A DNA stretch of 39,316 nucleotides from NCBI GenBank assembly GCA_034659995.1, contig JAYEIH010000107.1:1-39316 (forward strand), written 5' to 3'. This document shows, piece by piece, positions 7,453 through 15,693 of this stretch (positions within the stretch are counted from its first letter, which is position 1; each line of letters starts with the position of its first letter). A model generated the notes under the pieces. It saw only the letters and a program-made list of their open reading frames with translations, did no database searches and was not told the origin of the DNA. Both the position numbers and the translations under genes were made by a program. The DNA comes from JAYEIH01 sp034659995 (lineage in GTDB: Archaea; Methanobacteriota_B; Thermococci; Methanofastidiosales; B48-G16).

Positions 7453-8976
7453 TTACACTACCTTATTTTTGTTCTTTTTATTCCACTCTTCTATAGATTC
7501 AGAAAATTTCTTTTCTATATCTTCCCTGTATATTGTGTTCATGGAGCAGAAAGGTATTATTCTACCATCGGGAGTAGCATAGTGAATTATGCATCTTGAA
7601 ACTCTATCTTCTCTTAAATTGTACGGATCTTGGAAGTGCATGCAGCCTATCATCAATCCTTTGTAATGAAACTCACTGAGAGTGTCATAGCTCGGATTTT
7701 TTAGAACCTTTGTTACCACTCCTACAATATCAAAAGGTGCTTTCTTCCTATCAACAACTTTAGGAAGCTCTGTCATAGCCATCTTTAAAAGTCTAGGTTT
7801 TTTAAGAGTACCACCTTTCTTAATTATCTCGGTAGTTTTTTTTATTAGATCGAAGAATTTATCCACATCCACAAAATCGTTTATAGGAATTATCTTATGC
7901 CCATCATCTGTATCTTTTATGAATACATATGTTGCAGAACCGCAGTGAGGATGGCATGTAAACTCTGGCTGTGGAACACCTCTCAAAGCTTCGACAAATT
8001 TTGATATGGAGACAACGCACGGGACAGGATAGAAATCCTTTGCCTTTATCTGGCCGTTTGTCTGTTCTTCAACAATTTTTTCAAAATCCGGGATTGTTAT
8101 TCTCTGTTTTCTTAATTTTTCTGTTGAAATTCTTCCTGTAAATGAAACGGGCTGTATATTCACGCTTCTTATAATATCGATATTATCGATGGCAAACCTT
8201 ATGATATCTCCAATTTGATCATCATTCATACCTTTCACAAGTGTCGGGACTAAAGTAATACCCAATTTAGCCTTTCTGCAGGCTTCGATAACTTTTAGTT
8301 TTTCTGGGAGAAGATTTCTGCCTCTAGCTATTACATACGGTTTCTCGGTGAGCCCATCAAATTGTAAATATATTATATTCAATCCTGCATCTTTCAGTTT
8401 TTGAGCAAGTTCAGGCTCGTAAGCAAGTCTCAAACCATTTGTAGCAATCTGTACATGAGTATACCCGACATCTTTGGCGAGTTTTACCAGCTCAACTATA
8501 TCGTCTCTCATCAAAGGCTCTCCACCCGAATACTGTATTGCTTTGGCACCTACAGGCATTTCATTTTTCATGTTTTCAAGCATCTCTTTTATCTGGTCTA
8601 CAGTCGGTTCATAAACATATCCCGCCGCATTTGCATTTGCAAAACATATGGGACATTTTAAGTTGCATCTGTTGGTGACGTCTATAAGTCCCAATACGGT
8701 ATGTGATTTGTGATTTGGACAGAGCCCGCAGTCAAATGGGCAGCCTTTAAGTTCTTTCGTATTTGGGTTCTGCACCCCCGTTTCATCTGCCATGTATCTT
8801 TTTGCCCTCTTATACATCTCTGCATCACTCCAGAACACATCCTCAAAATGCCCGTGCTCTTCACAGTCCTTTTCTATGATCACTTTACCGTCTACTTCTC
8901 TGAGTCTTGCTTCTACCCTCTTAAAACACACAGGGCATATACTTTTTGTGGTATCTAAAATTTTTCCATCACTCAT
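7453..8976 (-). CDS. Radical SAM protein, tetraether lipid synthase (Tes)-like, complete cysteine set
   Basis: This is related to archaeal Tes (MJ0619 family), which couples archaeol chains to make tetraether lipids. The 507-aa product has an N-terminal Cys site (C14, C17, C38 with H41). A CPFDCGLC motif follows (C79, C83, C86), then the SAM [4Fe-4S] motif CNLKCPIC (C104, C108, C111) and YSGGEP. Further auxiliary Cys occur in PVPC, FTCHPHC, GCMHF, RCIIHY and PFCSMN. ATG 8976 has GGTGA five bases upstream and is preferred over GTG 8985. It follows the SPASM radical SAM gene by 20 nt. Tes activity itself is not proven by motif alone, as related family members methylate or modify other substrates. 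Confidence 0.85.
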   Translation of the reverse strand: MSDGKILDTTKSICPVCFKRVEARLREVDGKVIIEKDCEEHGHFEDVFWSDAEMYKRAKRYMADETGVQNPNTKELKGCPFDCGLCPNHKSHTVLGLIDVTNRCNLKCPICFANANAAGYVYEPTVDQIKEMLENMKNEMPVGAKAIQYSGGEPLMRDDIVELVKLAKDVGYTHVQIATNGLRLAYEPELAQKLKDAGLNIIYLQFDGLTEKPYVIARGRNLLPEKLKVIEACRKAKLGITLVPTLVKGMNDDQIGDIIRFAIDNIDIIRSVNIQPVSFTGRISTEKLRKQRITIPDFEKIVEEQTNGQIKAKDFYPVPCVVSISKFVEALRGVPQPEFTCHPHCGSATYVFIKDTDDGHKIIPINDFVDVDKFFDLIKKTTEIIKKGGTLKKPRLLKMAMTELPKVVDRKKAPFDIVGVVTKVLKNPSYDTLSEFHYKGLMIGCMHFQDPYNLREDRVSRCIIHYATPDGRIIPFCSMNTIYREDIEKKFSESIEEWNKKNKNKVV

Positions 8977-8996
8977 ATTTTTCACCTTTTAAGATT

Positions 8997-10412
8997 TCAT
9001 TCTTTCACCAATTTTTGGTACGCTTTTTTATTGTTTATACAGCCGGGATCAGGAGCAAGATAATCTCTAAAATATCCGTATGCTCTTGCCCTGCAACCCC
9101 CGCAGTAATATCTATACTCACACTCTCCACAGTTTAAATTCAATATATCTTTATTTCTCAGTTCTGTAAAAACTTTGTTTTTATCCCAGAGTTCTTCAAA
9201 ATCATCATTTTTTATATTTCCTATCGTTAACGGAAAAAATACACAAGGTTCAATATTTCCTTGGGGTCTTATTGCACAATAGAATCTGCCACAACCGCAG
9301 CCCCCAATGAACTCAGCTAAATCTGCAAGTTTTCCTTTGAGATCCAACGTATAAAAATGAGTGGGAATAATTTTTTGATCTCCAAACTCTCTTTCCAAGG
9401 CTACCCGTGCAAACTGCGGAGCTGTTGTTAGAACATTTACTTTGCTTGTTTTCAATTTCTCATAGAGCATTTTCAATAATTCTTCCCTTTCTTCAGGGCT
9501 CAGATCGTTCTCTGTAATAAGTTTCCCTCTTTCTGTAGGAACAAAGTTATACGCCATGAACCAATTAACACCAAGTTTTTCACAGAGATCAATTATCTCT
9601 GGAATTTCTTTATAGTTATAGTGAGTTGCAGTTGTCGCAATATTCACAAAAAATCCTTCTTTGACGCAGTTTTTTATTCCTTCCATCGTCTTTTCAAAAG
9701 CTCCAGAAATTCCTCTAAAGGAATCATGAGTCTCTGCATCTTTGCCATCCAAACTTATTTGAATAAATTGTATTCCTGCCCCTTTCACTTCCTTTGCCTT
9801 TTTTTCAGTTATAAGTGTTCCATTTGTGGCCATTGCAACATATATTCCCTTATCTGCTGCGTATCTTGCAAGTTCTAAGATATCTGGTCTCACGAGAGGC
9901 TCTCCTCCAGAAAATGCGATTATTGGGACTCCAGCTTTGTCTAATTTATCTATTACTCCCTTTGCTTCTTCTGTAGTAAGCTCATCTGATAAAGGTTTGC
10001 CTGCAGTAGCGTAACAATGCTTGCATCTTAAATTGCAGGCATATGTAATATCCCAGGCAACTAAAAATGGTGCACCAGAAACGAATGGTTTTTGTATTCC
10101 AAATTTTGCGATTCCTCTGAGAACACTTGCCAATCCTTTACGCTGAGGAGGATCGGAAAATATTTCCTTCATTTTTTCTTCTGGAACTCCAAATACTTTT
10201 CCCCCTGTCTTCAAAATACCTGTTAAAACTTTTTCTACTGATCTGCATTTAAAACAAGCATCTTCTCTCTGTCCTGTCCACAATTCGAGGGCTACTTCAA
10301 GCCTGTTTTTTTTACAACTCTCACAGTAACATGAAAACCCTTTAAGTAATTTTCTTGTTGCAGGGTTTCCGATTGTTGATTTTAAGATTTGAATCGTATT
10401 TACAGTGTTCAT
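8997..10412 (-). CDS. Radical SAM protein with SPASM-type C-terminus
   Basis: The 471-aa protein has an unusual N-terminal Cys cluster (C28, C30, C33 and C53, C56) before the radical SAM core. The SAM motif CNLRCKHC is at C126, C130 and C133, with FSGGEP following. The SPASM-like C-terminus carries CGCGRFYC, EPCVFFP and CGECEYRYYCGGC, enough for auxiliary clusters. ATG 10412 overlaps the desaturase-like gene's stop (ATGA) and has GGAGAAG upstream. A longer frame to 10550 would run 46 codons into the neighbour and is rejected. Context suggests an isoprenoid or lipid substrate, but SPASM proteins also modify peptides; the 32-aa ORF at the head of this operon makes that alternative worth keeping. 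Confidence 0.85.
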   Translation of the reverse strand: MNTVNTIQILKSTIGNPATRKLLKGFSCYCESCKKNRLEVALELWTGQREDACFKCRSVEKVLTGILKTGGKVFGVPEEKMKEIFSDPPQRKGLASVLRGIAKFGIQKPFVSGAPFLVAWDITYACNLRCKHCYATAGKPLSDELTTEEAKGVIDKLDKAGVPIIAFSGGEPLVRPDILELARYAADKGIYVAMATNGTLITEKKAKEVKGAGIQFIQISLDGKDAETHDSFRGISGAFEKTMEGIKNCVKEGFFVNIATTATHYNYKEIPEIIDLCEKLGVNWFMAYNFVPTERGKLITENDLSPEEREELLKMLYEKLKTSKVNVLTTAPQFARVALEREFGDQKIIPTHFYTLDLKGKLADLAEFIGGCGCGRFYCAIRPQGNIEPCVFFPLTIGNIKNDDFEELWDKNKVFTELRNKDILNLNCGECEYRYYCGGCRARAYGYFRDYLAPDPGCINNKKAYQKLVKE

Positions 10413-11728
10413 AGTATCTTCTCCATTAAATTTAATACAGAGTACGAGGCTCTTGTTAGTCCCATGCTCTTTTCTGTTGTGTCCGTGCCCACAAGATACA
10501 GTCCTTGTATTGGTGTGGTGTTGCCAGGCATTTTTTGGTTTATACACCATGCAGCCTTTTCAGGAACTAAAACCTGCCATTGCATGAAATCTATGTCTTT
10601 TTCAATCTCCGGAAAGATCCTTTTTATCCCTTCGAAAGCTTCTTTCTTTTCCTTTTTAAGCGTATACTCTTTTGGGAGAACAAATCCGAATCCCACCAGC
10701 TGTTTTCCCTCTGGCGCCAAATCCGGATCATAGTTTGAAACAGGAACGGCCCAACACCGTGGATCTGTCCATATCTCACTTCCCATTTTATCAAAGTATT
10801 TTCTATTCAGCCCCAACCAGAGAGTTAACGTGTGCACTCTCTCTAATCTTCGTAACTCCTCTGCATACTTCTCAGGAAGATCCAGTATATCCGGAAGTTC
10901 AGACGCGTACCCTGAGTATATCACCATTTTCCCTCTGTGTTCCCCATTTTGAGTTTTTACACCTACCGCCCTATTGTTCTCCACTAAAATTTCTGTTACC
11001 TCCTCCCCTCTTATGATTTCTGCGTTTAAGGACTGTACCATACTATCAATTATAGTTCTTATTCCCCCCCTTGGATACCCCTGGTCTTCTGCACCTTTTT
11101 TTGTTAACAGTTTGATTATTTTCGAGAGATATGCCTGCGGATCGATACCATATATGCTTACAATACCTTTGCTTTTACTTTTATAATCCAAACTGTCCAG
11201 AAATCTTGTTACGGATGCTTTTTTAGAATCTACACCCGTCATAAAATAACAAAGGGTATCTACGAATCTCATTGTTGTCTCACTGAGGTTTCTCTTCCCC
11301 AAGAGTCCGTGTACAGATATGTTTGTGAAATCTTCCCCCATAGCTTTTCTACCATACATAGAGATTAAAATCTGTAATAGAACTGCCCTATCCTTTCGTG
11401 GTATAAGAGAAAAAGTAGAAAAAGACCTTAAATTCCACGGAAAAGAATAAAGATTGTCTTTATCTCTCACATAATACTCGCCGTGATATATAAAATCAGG
11501 AGACGTATCAAAGTATCGAGTAATTAATTTTCTTAAGGGACCATTTTCTAACCTTGTAATGATATGGGGCCCGTTATCTATGGTGTACCCCTTTATCTCA
11601 TAACTCTGGCATATCCCCCCTATATTTTTTTGTTTTTCCAAAACCAAAACTTTTTTTCCGTTTTTTGATAGCACCAATGCAGAAAGTAAACCACTAACTC
11701 CCGCGCCTATTACAATTGCGTCATACAT
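10409..11728 (-). CDS. Phytoene desaturase/CrtI-like FAD oxidoreductase
   Basis: The 439-aa flavoprotein belongs to the NAD(P)/FAD amine-oxidase-like group (COG1233). It has an N-terminal dinucleotide motif (YDAIVIGAGVSGLLSALVLS) followed by VLVLEKQKNIGG, a middle GYPRGGIRTIIDSM motif typical of carotenoid desaturases and isomerases, and the C-terminal IQGLYLVGTDT motif with GLTRASYS. GAGGTG lies 7 nt upstream of ATG 11728. It overlaps the upstream 32-aa ORF by 8 nt and the downstream radical SAM gene by 4 nt. The likely chemistry is dehydrogenation, saturation or isomerisation of an isoprenoid. No carotenoid genes are visible in the window, so a lipid or quinone-type substrate is as likely. 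Confidence 0.85.
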   Translation of the reverse strand: MYDAIVIGAGVSGLLSALVLSKNGKKVLVLEKQKNIGGICQSYEIKGYTIDNGPHIITRLENGPLRKLITRYFDTSPDFIYHGEYYVRDKDNLYSFPWNLRSFSTFSLIPRKDRAVLLQILISMYGRKAMGEDFTNISVHGLLGKRNLSETTMRFVDTLCYFMTGVDSKKASVTRFLDSLDYKSKSKGIVSIYGIDPQAYLSKIIKLLTKKGAEDQGYPRGGIRTIIDSMVQSLNAEIIRGEEVTEILVENNRAVGVKTQNGEHRGKMVIYSGYASELPDILDLPEKYAEELRRLERVHTLTLWLGLNRKYFDKMGSEIWTDPRCWAVPVSNYDPDLAPEGKQLVGFGFVLPKEYTLKKEKKEAFEGIKRIFPEIEKDIDFMQWQVLVPEKAAWCINQKMPGNTTPIQGLYLVGTDTTEKSMGLTRASYSVLNLMEKIL

Positions 11729-11819
11729 GGTGGTACACCTCGTTTTCCAGAAGTTTTTCCAAATTTTTTATTTTCAAGATACCCTCTTCTCTAATTTTCA
11801 TAGTTTTTATCGCTTGCAT
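11721..11819 (-). CDS. Candidate 32-aa leader ORF heading the desaturase/radical SAM operon
   Basis: ATG 11819 opens a 32-codon frame ending in TGA at 11723-11721 and overlapping the flavoprotein start in the arrangement ATGTATGA. The product is Lys/Glu/Leu-rich and probably helical (KIREEGILKIKNLEKLLEN), ending in VYHHV with no Cys. A strong TATA element at 11846-11855 places the transcription start within a few bases of this ATG, so it would be the first, leaderless gene of the mRNA. It could couple translation of the next gene, be a genuine small protein, or less likely serve as a peptide substrate for the radical SAM enzymes. It may also be chance. Confidence 0.45.
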   Translation of the reverse strand: MQAIKTMKIREEGILKIKNLEKLLENEVYHHV

Positions 11820-11845
11820 ATTCCAGAAATCTCTGAGTTTCCTGG

Positions 11846-11857
11846 ATTTATAAATAT
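11846..11857 (-). promoter_or_regulatory. TATA box of the desaturase/radical SAM/Tes operon
   Basis: On the minus strand the sequence ATATTTATAAAT lies about 27 nt before ATG 11819. The region 11820-11962 otherwise holds only AT-rich spacer. Confidence 0.6.
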
Positions 11858-11962
11858 TCCGTTAGAATGAACTTGATTTTTTATATATTTTCTGCAATGA
11901 AAGGAGTGTTATGCACTATAACTGTACGTATACTTTTTTAGTTGCCGGGAGTTTTGCAAAGT

Positions 11963-12214
11963 TTATCTATTTAGGCTTTGTGCTATGAGTTCTTTCACAG
12001 TCATATCTCTTCCTTTTTTTATCTGGAACTCGATCCCTATTTCTTTTTTTATCTCTTCCGTATCTTTTTCCTTATCAAAGATGACAGTCCCTCTTTTTCT
12101 GTAAGGGTCTATAAATGCTCTATATACCTGGACATCCGAGCCGAGTTTGTACTGTATCTTTCTTGCCTCTCCATGTGTCATATCTTCAAAATCAAACTCT
12201 ATCTTCCTCAGCAT
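11963..12214 (-). CDS. Unknown 83-aa protein downstream of Tes homologue 2
   Basis: I do not recognise this protein. It is 83 aa, charged, without Cys or transmembrane segments. It seems to combine a beta-alpha-beta fold (MLRKIEFDFEDMTHGEARKI, then a DPYRKRGTVIF strand) with a C-terminal helix (TVKELIAQSLNR). Its start lies 9 nt after the stop of Tes homologue 2, with GTGATC upstream, so it is probably the last gene of that operon. The link to radical SAM chemistry is positional only. Confidence 0.7.
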   Translation of the reverse strand: MLRKIEFDFEDMTHGEARKIQYKLGSDVQVYRAFIDPYRKRGTVIFDKEKDTEEIKKEIGIEFQIKKGRDMTVKELIAQSLNR

Positions 12215-12223
12215 AAGATCACG

Positions 12224-13978
12224 TCAGAAATACCTCTCTATGTTTTCATAGGTGTCTTTGTAGAGTTTACTTTTTCTTGTCTTCTCTATGAACTCCTTTG
12301 TTCTCCTGTACTTATCCTTTTTGTACTCCCACTCAGGATTTTTTTCCCGCCATTCTTTTGCACTGTAACTGAACTGCTTCTGAACCTTGTCCCGGTAGAG
12401 CTCAGGAAGTACGTTGAAGGCACAGAAGGGCACTATTCTGCCGTCGGGCATTGCGTAATGGATAACGCATCTTTCAACTCTTTCTATATCATAATTGTAC
12501 TCATCCATGAAATGCATCATGCCCAAAAACAGTGTTTTTGTGTGGAACTCTCCAAGCGCTCTGTAGCTGCCCTTCAGGAATGCATTTTTTATGAGATTTA
12601 AAACGTTTAGATCCTCTGGTGCGTACTCTTCATCATAAAAACGTTTGAAATTGAGGAGTATCTCCGCTCCCACCTTTGTTTTAGAGATTTTTTTGAGTCT
12701 CTTTTTATCTTTTAGCTCTTCGGTCTTTCCGCTAAGGAACTCAACAAATCCCTCCACATCTATAAATTTTGATATTGGAATTATCTTTTTATTGTCAAGG
12801 AAGACATACGTTGCGGCACCGCAGGCAAAATGTGATGTCATATAATATTTTCTCCCGGTAAAAACCTCAAAAAATCGTGCAATATACCCCGCTATGGGTA
12901 TTGTATGCCAGTTTTCCATAGCTATGGCTCCATTGGTCTGTTCTTCTATCCTTTTTATTGCGCCGGGTATCGTCATCCTGAGTTTTCTTCTCTGTTTCTT
13001 TGGTGTTCTTCCCACCAATGATATGGGCTGCATATTGACGCTCCGTACCACATCCATATGGTTGAACGCGAAGTTTACAATATCTCCAAGTTCATCTTCA
13101 TTCCCATTTTTCATAATGGTAGGAACCAGCACAATTCCAGGTCCTCTCGCCTTTCTCACGTTTTGCAGAATGTACGGAATTTCCCAGTGATTTTTCCAGT
13201 TTGTCGTCGGCGTCATTCCATCATAACTTAAGTAAAGGGTGTTAGCACCTGCGTTCTTTACGTTCTGTGCCAGTTCGGGATCAAATGCGAGCTTTATACC
13301 GTCGGTATTTAACTGTATATGGGAGTATCCTTCCTCCTTACATGTTCGTATTACATCGGTAAGATCCTCTCGCATGGTGGGCTCTCCGCCCGTAAGCTGT
13401 ATGGCATCCGCACCTATATCTTTCTCTCCCTTTCCATTTCTGAGCATCATTCTTATCTGTTCCAGAGAAGGCTCATATATCGGTTGGTGCTCCTTGGCAT
13501 AGAAAAAGCAGTACCAGCAGTTGAGGTTGCATCTGTTCGTCAATGCGATATTCAAAAGAGATGTATGGCTTTTATGTCTTGAACAGAGTCCGCAGTCCAG
13601 AGGACAGTTGATACCGGTATTTTCAACATTGGTACTTTTTAGATTCCAGTCATAGCGCATTTTTTTAAACTGATTATACATGTCCACATCTTCGTAGTAC
13701 AGAGCTGTCACGATATCCTTAGAACACTCTTTCGATATCCATAGCTTATTGTTTCTTTCCCACACCACTGCAGTTACTATCTTTCGTGTTTCAGGACATA
13801 TAGACTGAGTTTTATGAGGCAACTCGCTTCCGTATCCCCCATTTGATTCTTCGATAAGATCATTAAACTCTCTCTTGTCGATTTCGGGAAAGTCTATGAG
13901 GTTTTTCGTGTTTTTATTTGATTCCTCTGATTCTTTTTTTCCATCGGGTATTTTTCCTGTTTTTTCCACTACTATCAC
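12224..13978 (-). CDS. Tes-like radical SAM paralogue with lost accessory cysteines
   Basis: This is a clear paralogue of the protein at 7453-8976. It keeps CPLDCGLC, the SAM motif CNLNCWYC, LTGGEP and the conserved stretches SVNMQPISLVGR, EEQTNGAI, ACGAATYVF, RCVIHYAMPDGRI and PFCAFN. It lacks several cysteines present in homologue 1: SICPVC becomes SICPET, KDCEEH becomes KECSKD, PVPC becomes TIPI, FTCHPHC becomes TSHFAC, and GCMHF becomes GMMHF. It also has a charged C-terminal extension. I place the start at GTG 13978 (about 584 aa), with GGAGAT 12 nt upstream. The longer frame to ATG 14095 overlaps the DUF362 gene by over 100 nt. Other internal starts are possible. Confidence 0.82.
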   Translation of the reverse strand: MIVVEKTGKIPDGKKESEESNKNTKNLIDFPEIDKREFNDLIEESNGGYGSELPHKTQSICPETRKIVTAVVWERNNKLWISKECSKDIVTALYYEDVDMYNQFKKMRYDWNLKSTNVENTGINCPLDCGLCSRHKSHTSLLNIALTNRCNLNCWYCFFYAKEHQPIYEPSLEQIRMMLRNGKGEKDIGADAIQLTGGEPTMREDLTDVIRTCKEEGYSHIQLNTDGIKLAFDPELAQNVKNAGANTLYLSYDGMTPTTNWKNHWEIPYILQNVRKARGPGIVLVPTIMKNGNEDELGDIVNFAFNHMDVVRSVNMQPISLVGRTPKKQRRKLRMTIPGAIKRIEEQTNGAIAMENWHTIPIAGYIARFFEVFTGRKYYMTSHFACGAATYVFLDNKKIIPISKFIDVEGFVEFLSGKTEELKDKKRLKKISKTKVGAEILLNFKRFYDEEYAPEDLNVLNLIKNAFLKGSYRALGEFHTKTLFLGMMHFMDEYNYDIERVERCVIHYAMPDGRIVPFCAFNVLPELYRDKVQKQFSYSAKEWREKNPEWEYKKDKYRRTKEFIEKTRKSKLYKDTYENIERYF

Positions 13979-13988
13979 CGTGTCCAGG

Positions 13989-15119
13989 TTATCTCCTATT
14001 GTGTTGTAAATGTTTCCGGCGCAATATAAAAATCTTTGCACTTGAAGAGAGGATTGCAAGGCATACAGATTCTTCGGCCCTTTGTTGTAGTTCATTCAGG
14101 GTGTATCTCTTTGAGCCCAAGCCTATTCTTTCACCATACCTTATAAAGTGTTCATAGTCGATAGTGGTGAAACTCATGTTTTTTCTTCCAACCAGGTCTA
14201 TACTCGCCTTTTCCAGTGCTATGGGGTCGTCGGATGCTGTGATTCCGATATCGTTGGTGATCGTTCTGTCGGTCCATGGTGCACAGTCGCAATGAGGTGT
14301 AATGTCCATTAGAAAGTTGAAGAACGTAGTTTTTTTGTTTTTCAGGGTCCCGTAGGCGTACCCATTTATTTTTTCAATGAGGTCTTTGCTTGTTTGATTG
14401 CTCTCCGTGTGCATGGCGTGCTGTGCACAGACGGTGATGCACTCACCACATCCAATACATGTTTCGTAATCTACTACCGCTTTATCTTCAATTGTTATGG
14501 CGTTTACAGGGCAGTTCTCTGCGCAGATACCACATGCAATACACCTTTTATCGGCAGAAGGCTTCACATTTGCATGCATCTGTTGTTTTCCCGTTCTGTC
14601 GCCGCAGCCCATTCCTATGTTCTTCAGCGTGCCGCCGATACCCGTCATCACATGTCCTTTGAAATGACTCAATCCTATCAGTACATCACTCTCAGCGATT
14701 GCCGAACCGATTCTTACCTTTTTAAAGTGGTCCAAGTTTACCGTGATCTCCTTATACTCATTTCCGTGCAGTCCATCTGCTATAATAACCGGACATCCCA
14801 CAACCTCCGGAACGAACCCATTCCGGATTGCGCAGTTCAGATGATCCACGGCATTTGTTCTCATCCCAATGTACAGTGTGTTGGTATCGGTTAAAAATGG
14901 TTTTCCGCCGCATTCTTTGACCTTGTCCACGATCGCCCTTATATAAACAGGCCGCAGAAACGAGGTGTTCCCCAGTTCTCCAAAATGTATTTTAAGTGCT
15001 ACAAGATCACCTTCATCTATTTTTTCTTCCAACTGTATATGATCGCACAGTTTTGAGAGTTTGTTTGGCATGTTCTCTTTTTTTGAGCTTGCCTCAAATC
15101 GTGCCAGATAAACATCCAT
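13989..15119 (-). CDS. DUF362 protein with two 4Fe-4S ferredoxin motifs
   Basis: The product is about 376 aa and belongs to the COG2768-type group, a DUF362 domain carrying a bacterial-type 2[4Fe-4S] ferredoxin insert. Family residues include VALKIHFGELGN, TDTNTLY and SHFKGHVMTGIGGTLKNIGMG. The cluster motifs are CIACGICAENCP and CIGCGECITVC in the middle of the protein. It probably carries electrons. It sits directly before Tes homologue 2 and could supply reducing equivalents to a radical SAM enzyme (inference). The start is ATG 15119 rather than GTG 15125, because a TATA box at 15139-15150 predicts initiation at about 15120. The last 30 residues (ILRRKHLQHNRR) are unusual for the family and overlap the region before the Tes start. 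Confidence 0.88.
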   Translation of the reverse strand: MDVYLARFEASSKKENMPNKLSKLCDHIQLEEKIDEGDLVALKIHFGELGNTSFLRPVYIRAIVDKVKECGGKPFLTDTNTLYIGMRTNAVDHLNCAIRNGFVPEVVGCPVIIADGLHGNEYKEITVNLDHFKKVRIGSAIAESDVLIGLSHFKGHVMTGIGGTLKNIGMGCGDRTGKQQMHANVKPSADKRCIACGICAENCPVNAITIEDKAVVDYETCIGCGECITVCAQHAMHTESNQTSKDLIEKINGYAYGTLKNKKTTFFNFLMDITPHCDCAPWTDRTITNDIGITASDDPIALEKASIDLVGRKNMSFTTIDYEHFIRYGERIGLGSKRYTLNELQQRAEESVCLAILSSSAKIFILRRKHLQHNRR

Positions 15120-15138
15120 AAACACGTTCGTATATAGG

Positions 15139-15150
15139 AAAATAAAAAGA
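15139..15150 (-). promoter_or_regulatory. TATA box of the DUF362/Tes2 operon
   Basis: TCTTTTTATTTT on the minus strand, about 26 nt before ATG 15119, predicts a leaderless mRNA. Confidence 0.5.
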
Positions 15151-15185
15151 TTGTGGTGCGTGGGATATGCATTTTTTCTTTTTTT

Positions 15186-15671
15186 TCATACCTCTTTCAA
15201 TTTCCTTGCAAATTTTTTTGCATTTTCCAGGTCTTTTTCATTTGGTCTGCATTTACATATCCCTCCAATAAGTTTTAGTGGACCGACCGTATCGAAGCCT
15301 CTGCAGGTAAATTCGTTGATAATATCAAATCCCTTTTTTGACAGTTTCTTTTTCAGCGGATTATGGAAATGCATCGTTCTATTTCGTATATGATGAATGC
15401 TGTTCATCCAATTGCTCAGTCCACTGGTGGAGAAAATAAATGATCTTTTGCCTTTCAAATCTGGTAGCTTCTCCGATAGCTTCAATAGCGCTTGATGATG
15501 TTTGCCCCAATAAATGCCTGAGCCGAAGCCGATTAAATCGTAATTATCCACTTTGTTTATGTCAACCTTGTGGGCCTTGATTAGTTCTGCTTCTAAAACT
15601 TGAGTTATTGCCTTTGCAACGTTTTCTGTATTGTTATGGTGTATTGACATGTATATTATCAAAGATTTCAT
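15186..15671 (-). CDS. Flavodoxin family protein
   Basis: The 161-aa protein has the flavodoxin fold. An N-terminal strand and phosphate-binding loop (SLIIYMSIHHNNTENVAKAI) resembles the family's T/S-x-x-x-N-T loop. The flavin-contacting stretches IGFGSGIYWGKHH and FIFSTSGLSN follow, and EFTCRGFDTVGP near the C-terminus is typical of short-chain flavodoxins in anaerobes. GGAGGCG lies just upstream of ATG 15671. It follows the metallo-beta-lactamase gene by 22 nt and probably shares its mRNA. The likely role is low-potential electron transfer with FMN. Confidence 0.88.
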   Translation of the reverse strand: MKSLIIYMSIHHNNTENVAKAITQVLEAELIKAHKVDINKVDNYDLIGFGSGIYWGKHHQALLKLSEKLPDLKGKRSFIFSTSGLSNWMNSIHHIRNRTMHFHNPLKKKLSKKGFDIINEFTCRGFDTVGPLKLIGGICKCRPNEKDLENAKKFARKLKEV

Positions 15672-15693
15672 AATAACGCCTCCATAATTTAAC

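Noticed and set aside
10413..10550. Longer N-terminus for the SPASM radical SAM protein
   Set aside because: It lies in the flavoprotein gene; ATG 10412 has a good ribosome-binding site and the ATGA overlap.
13979..14095. Longer N-terminus for Tes homologue 2 (ATG 14095)
   Set aside because: It would overlap the DUF362 gene by over 100 nt and adds residues unlike any Tes protein.
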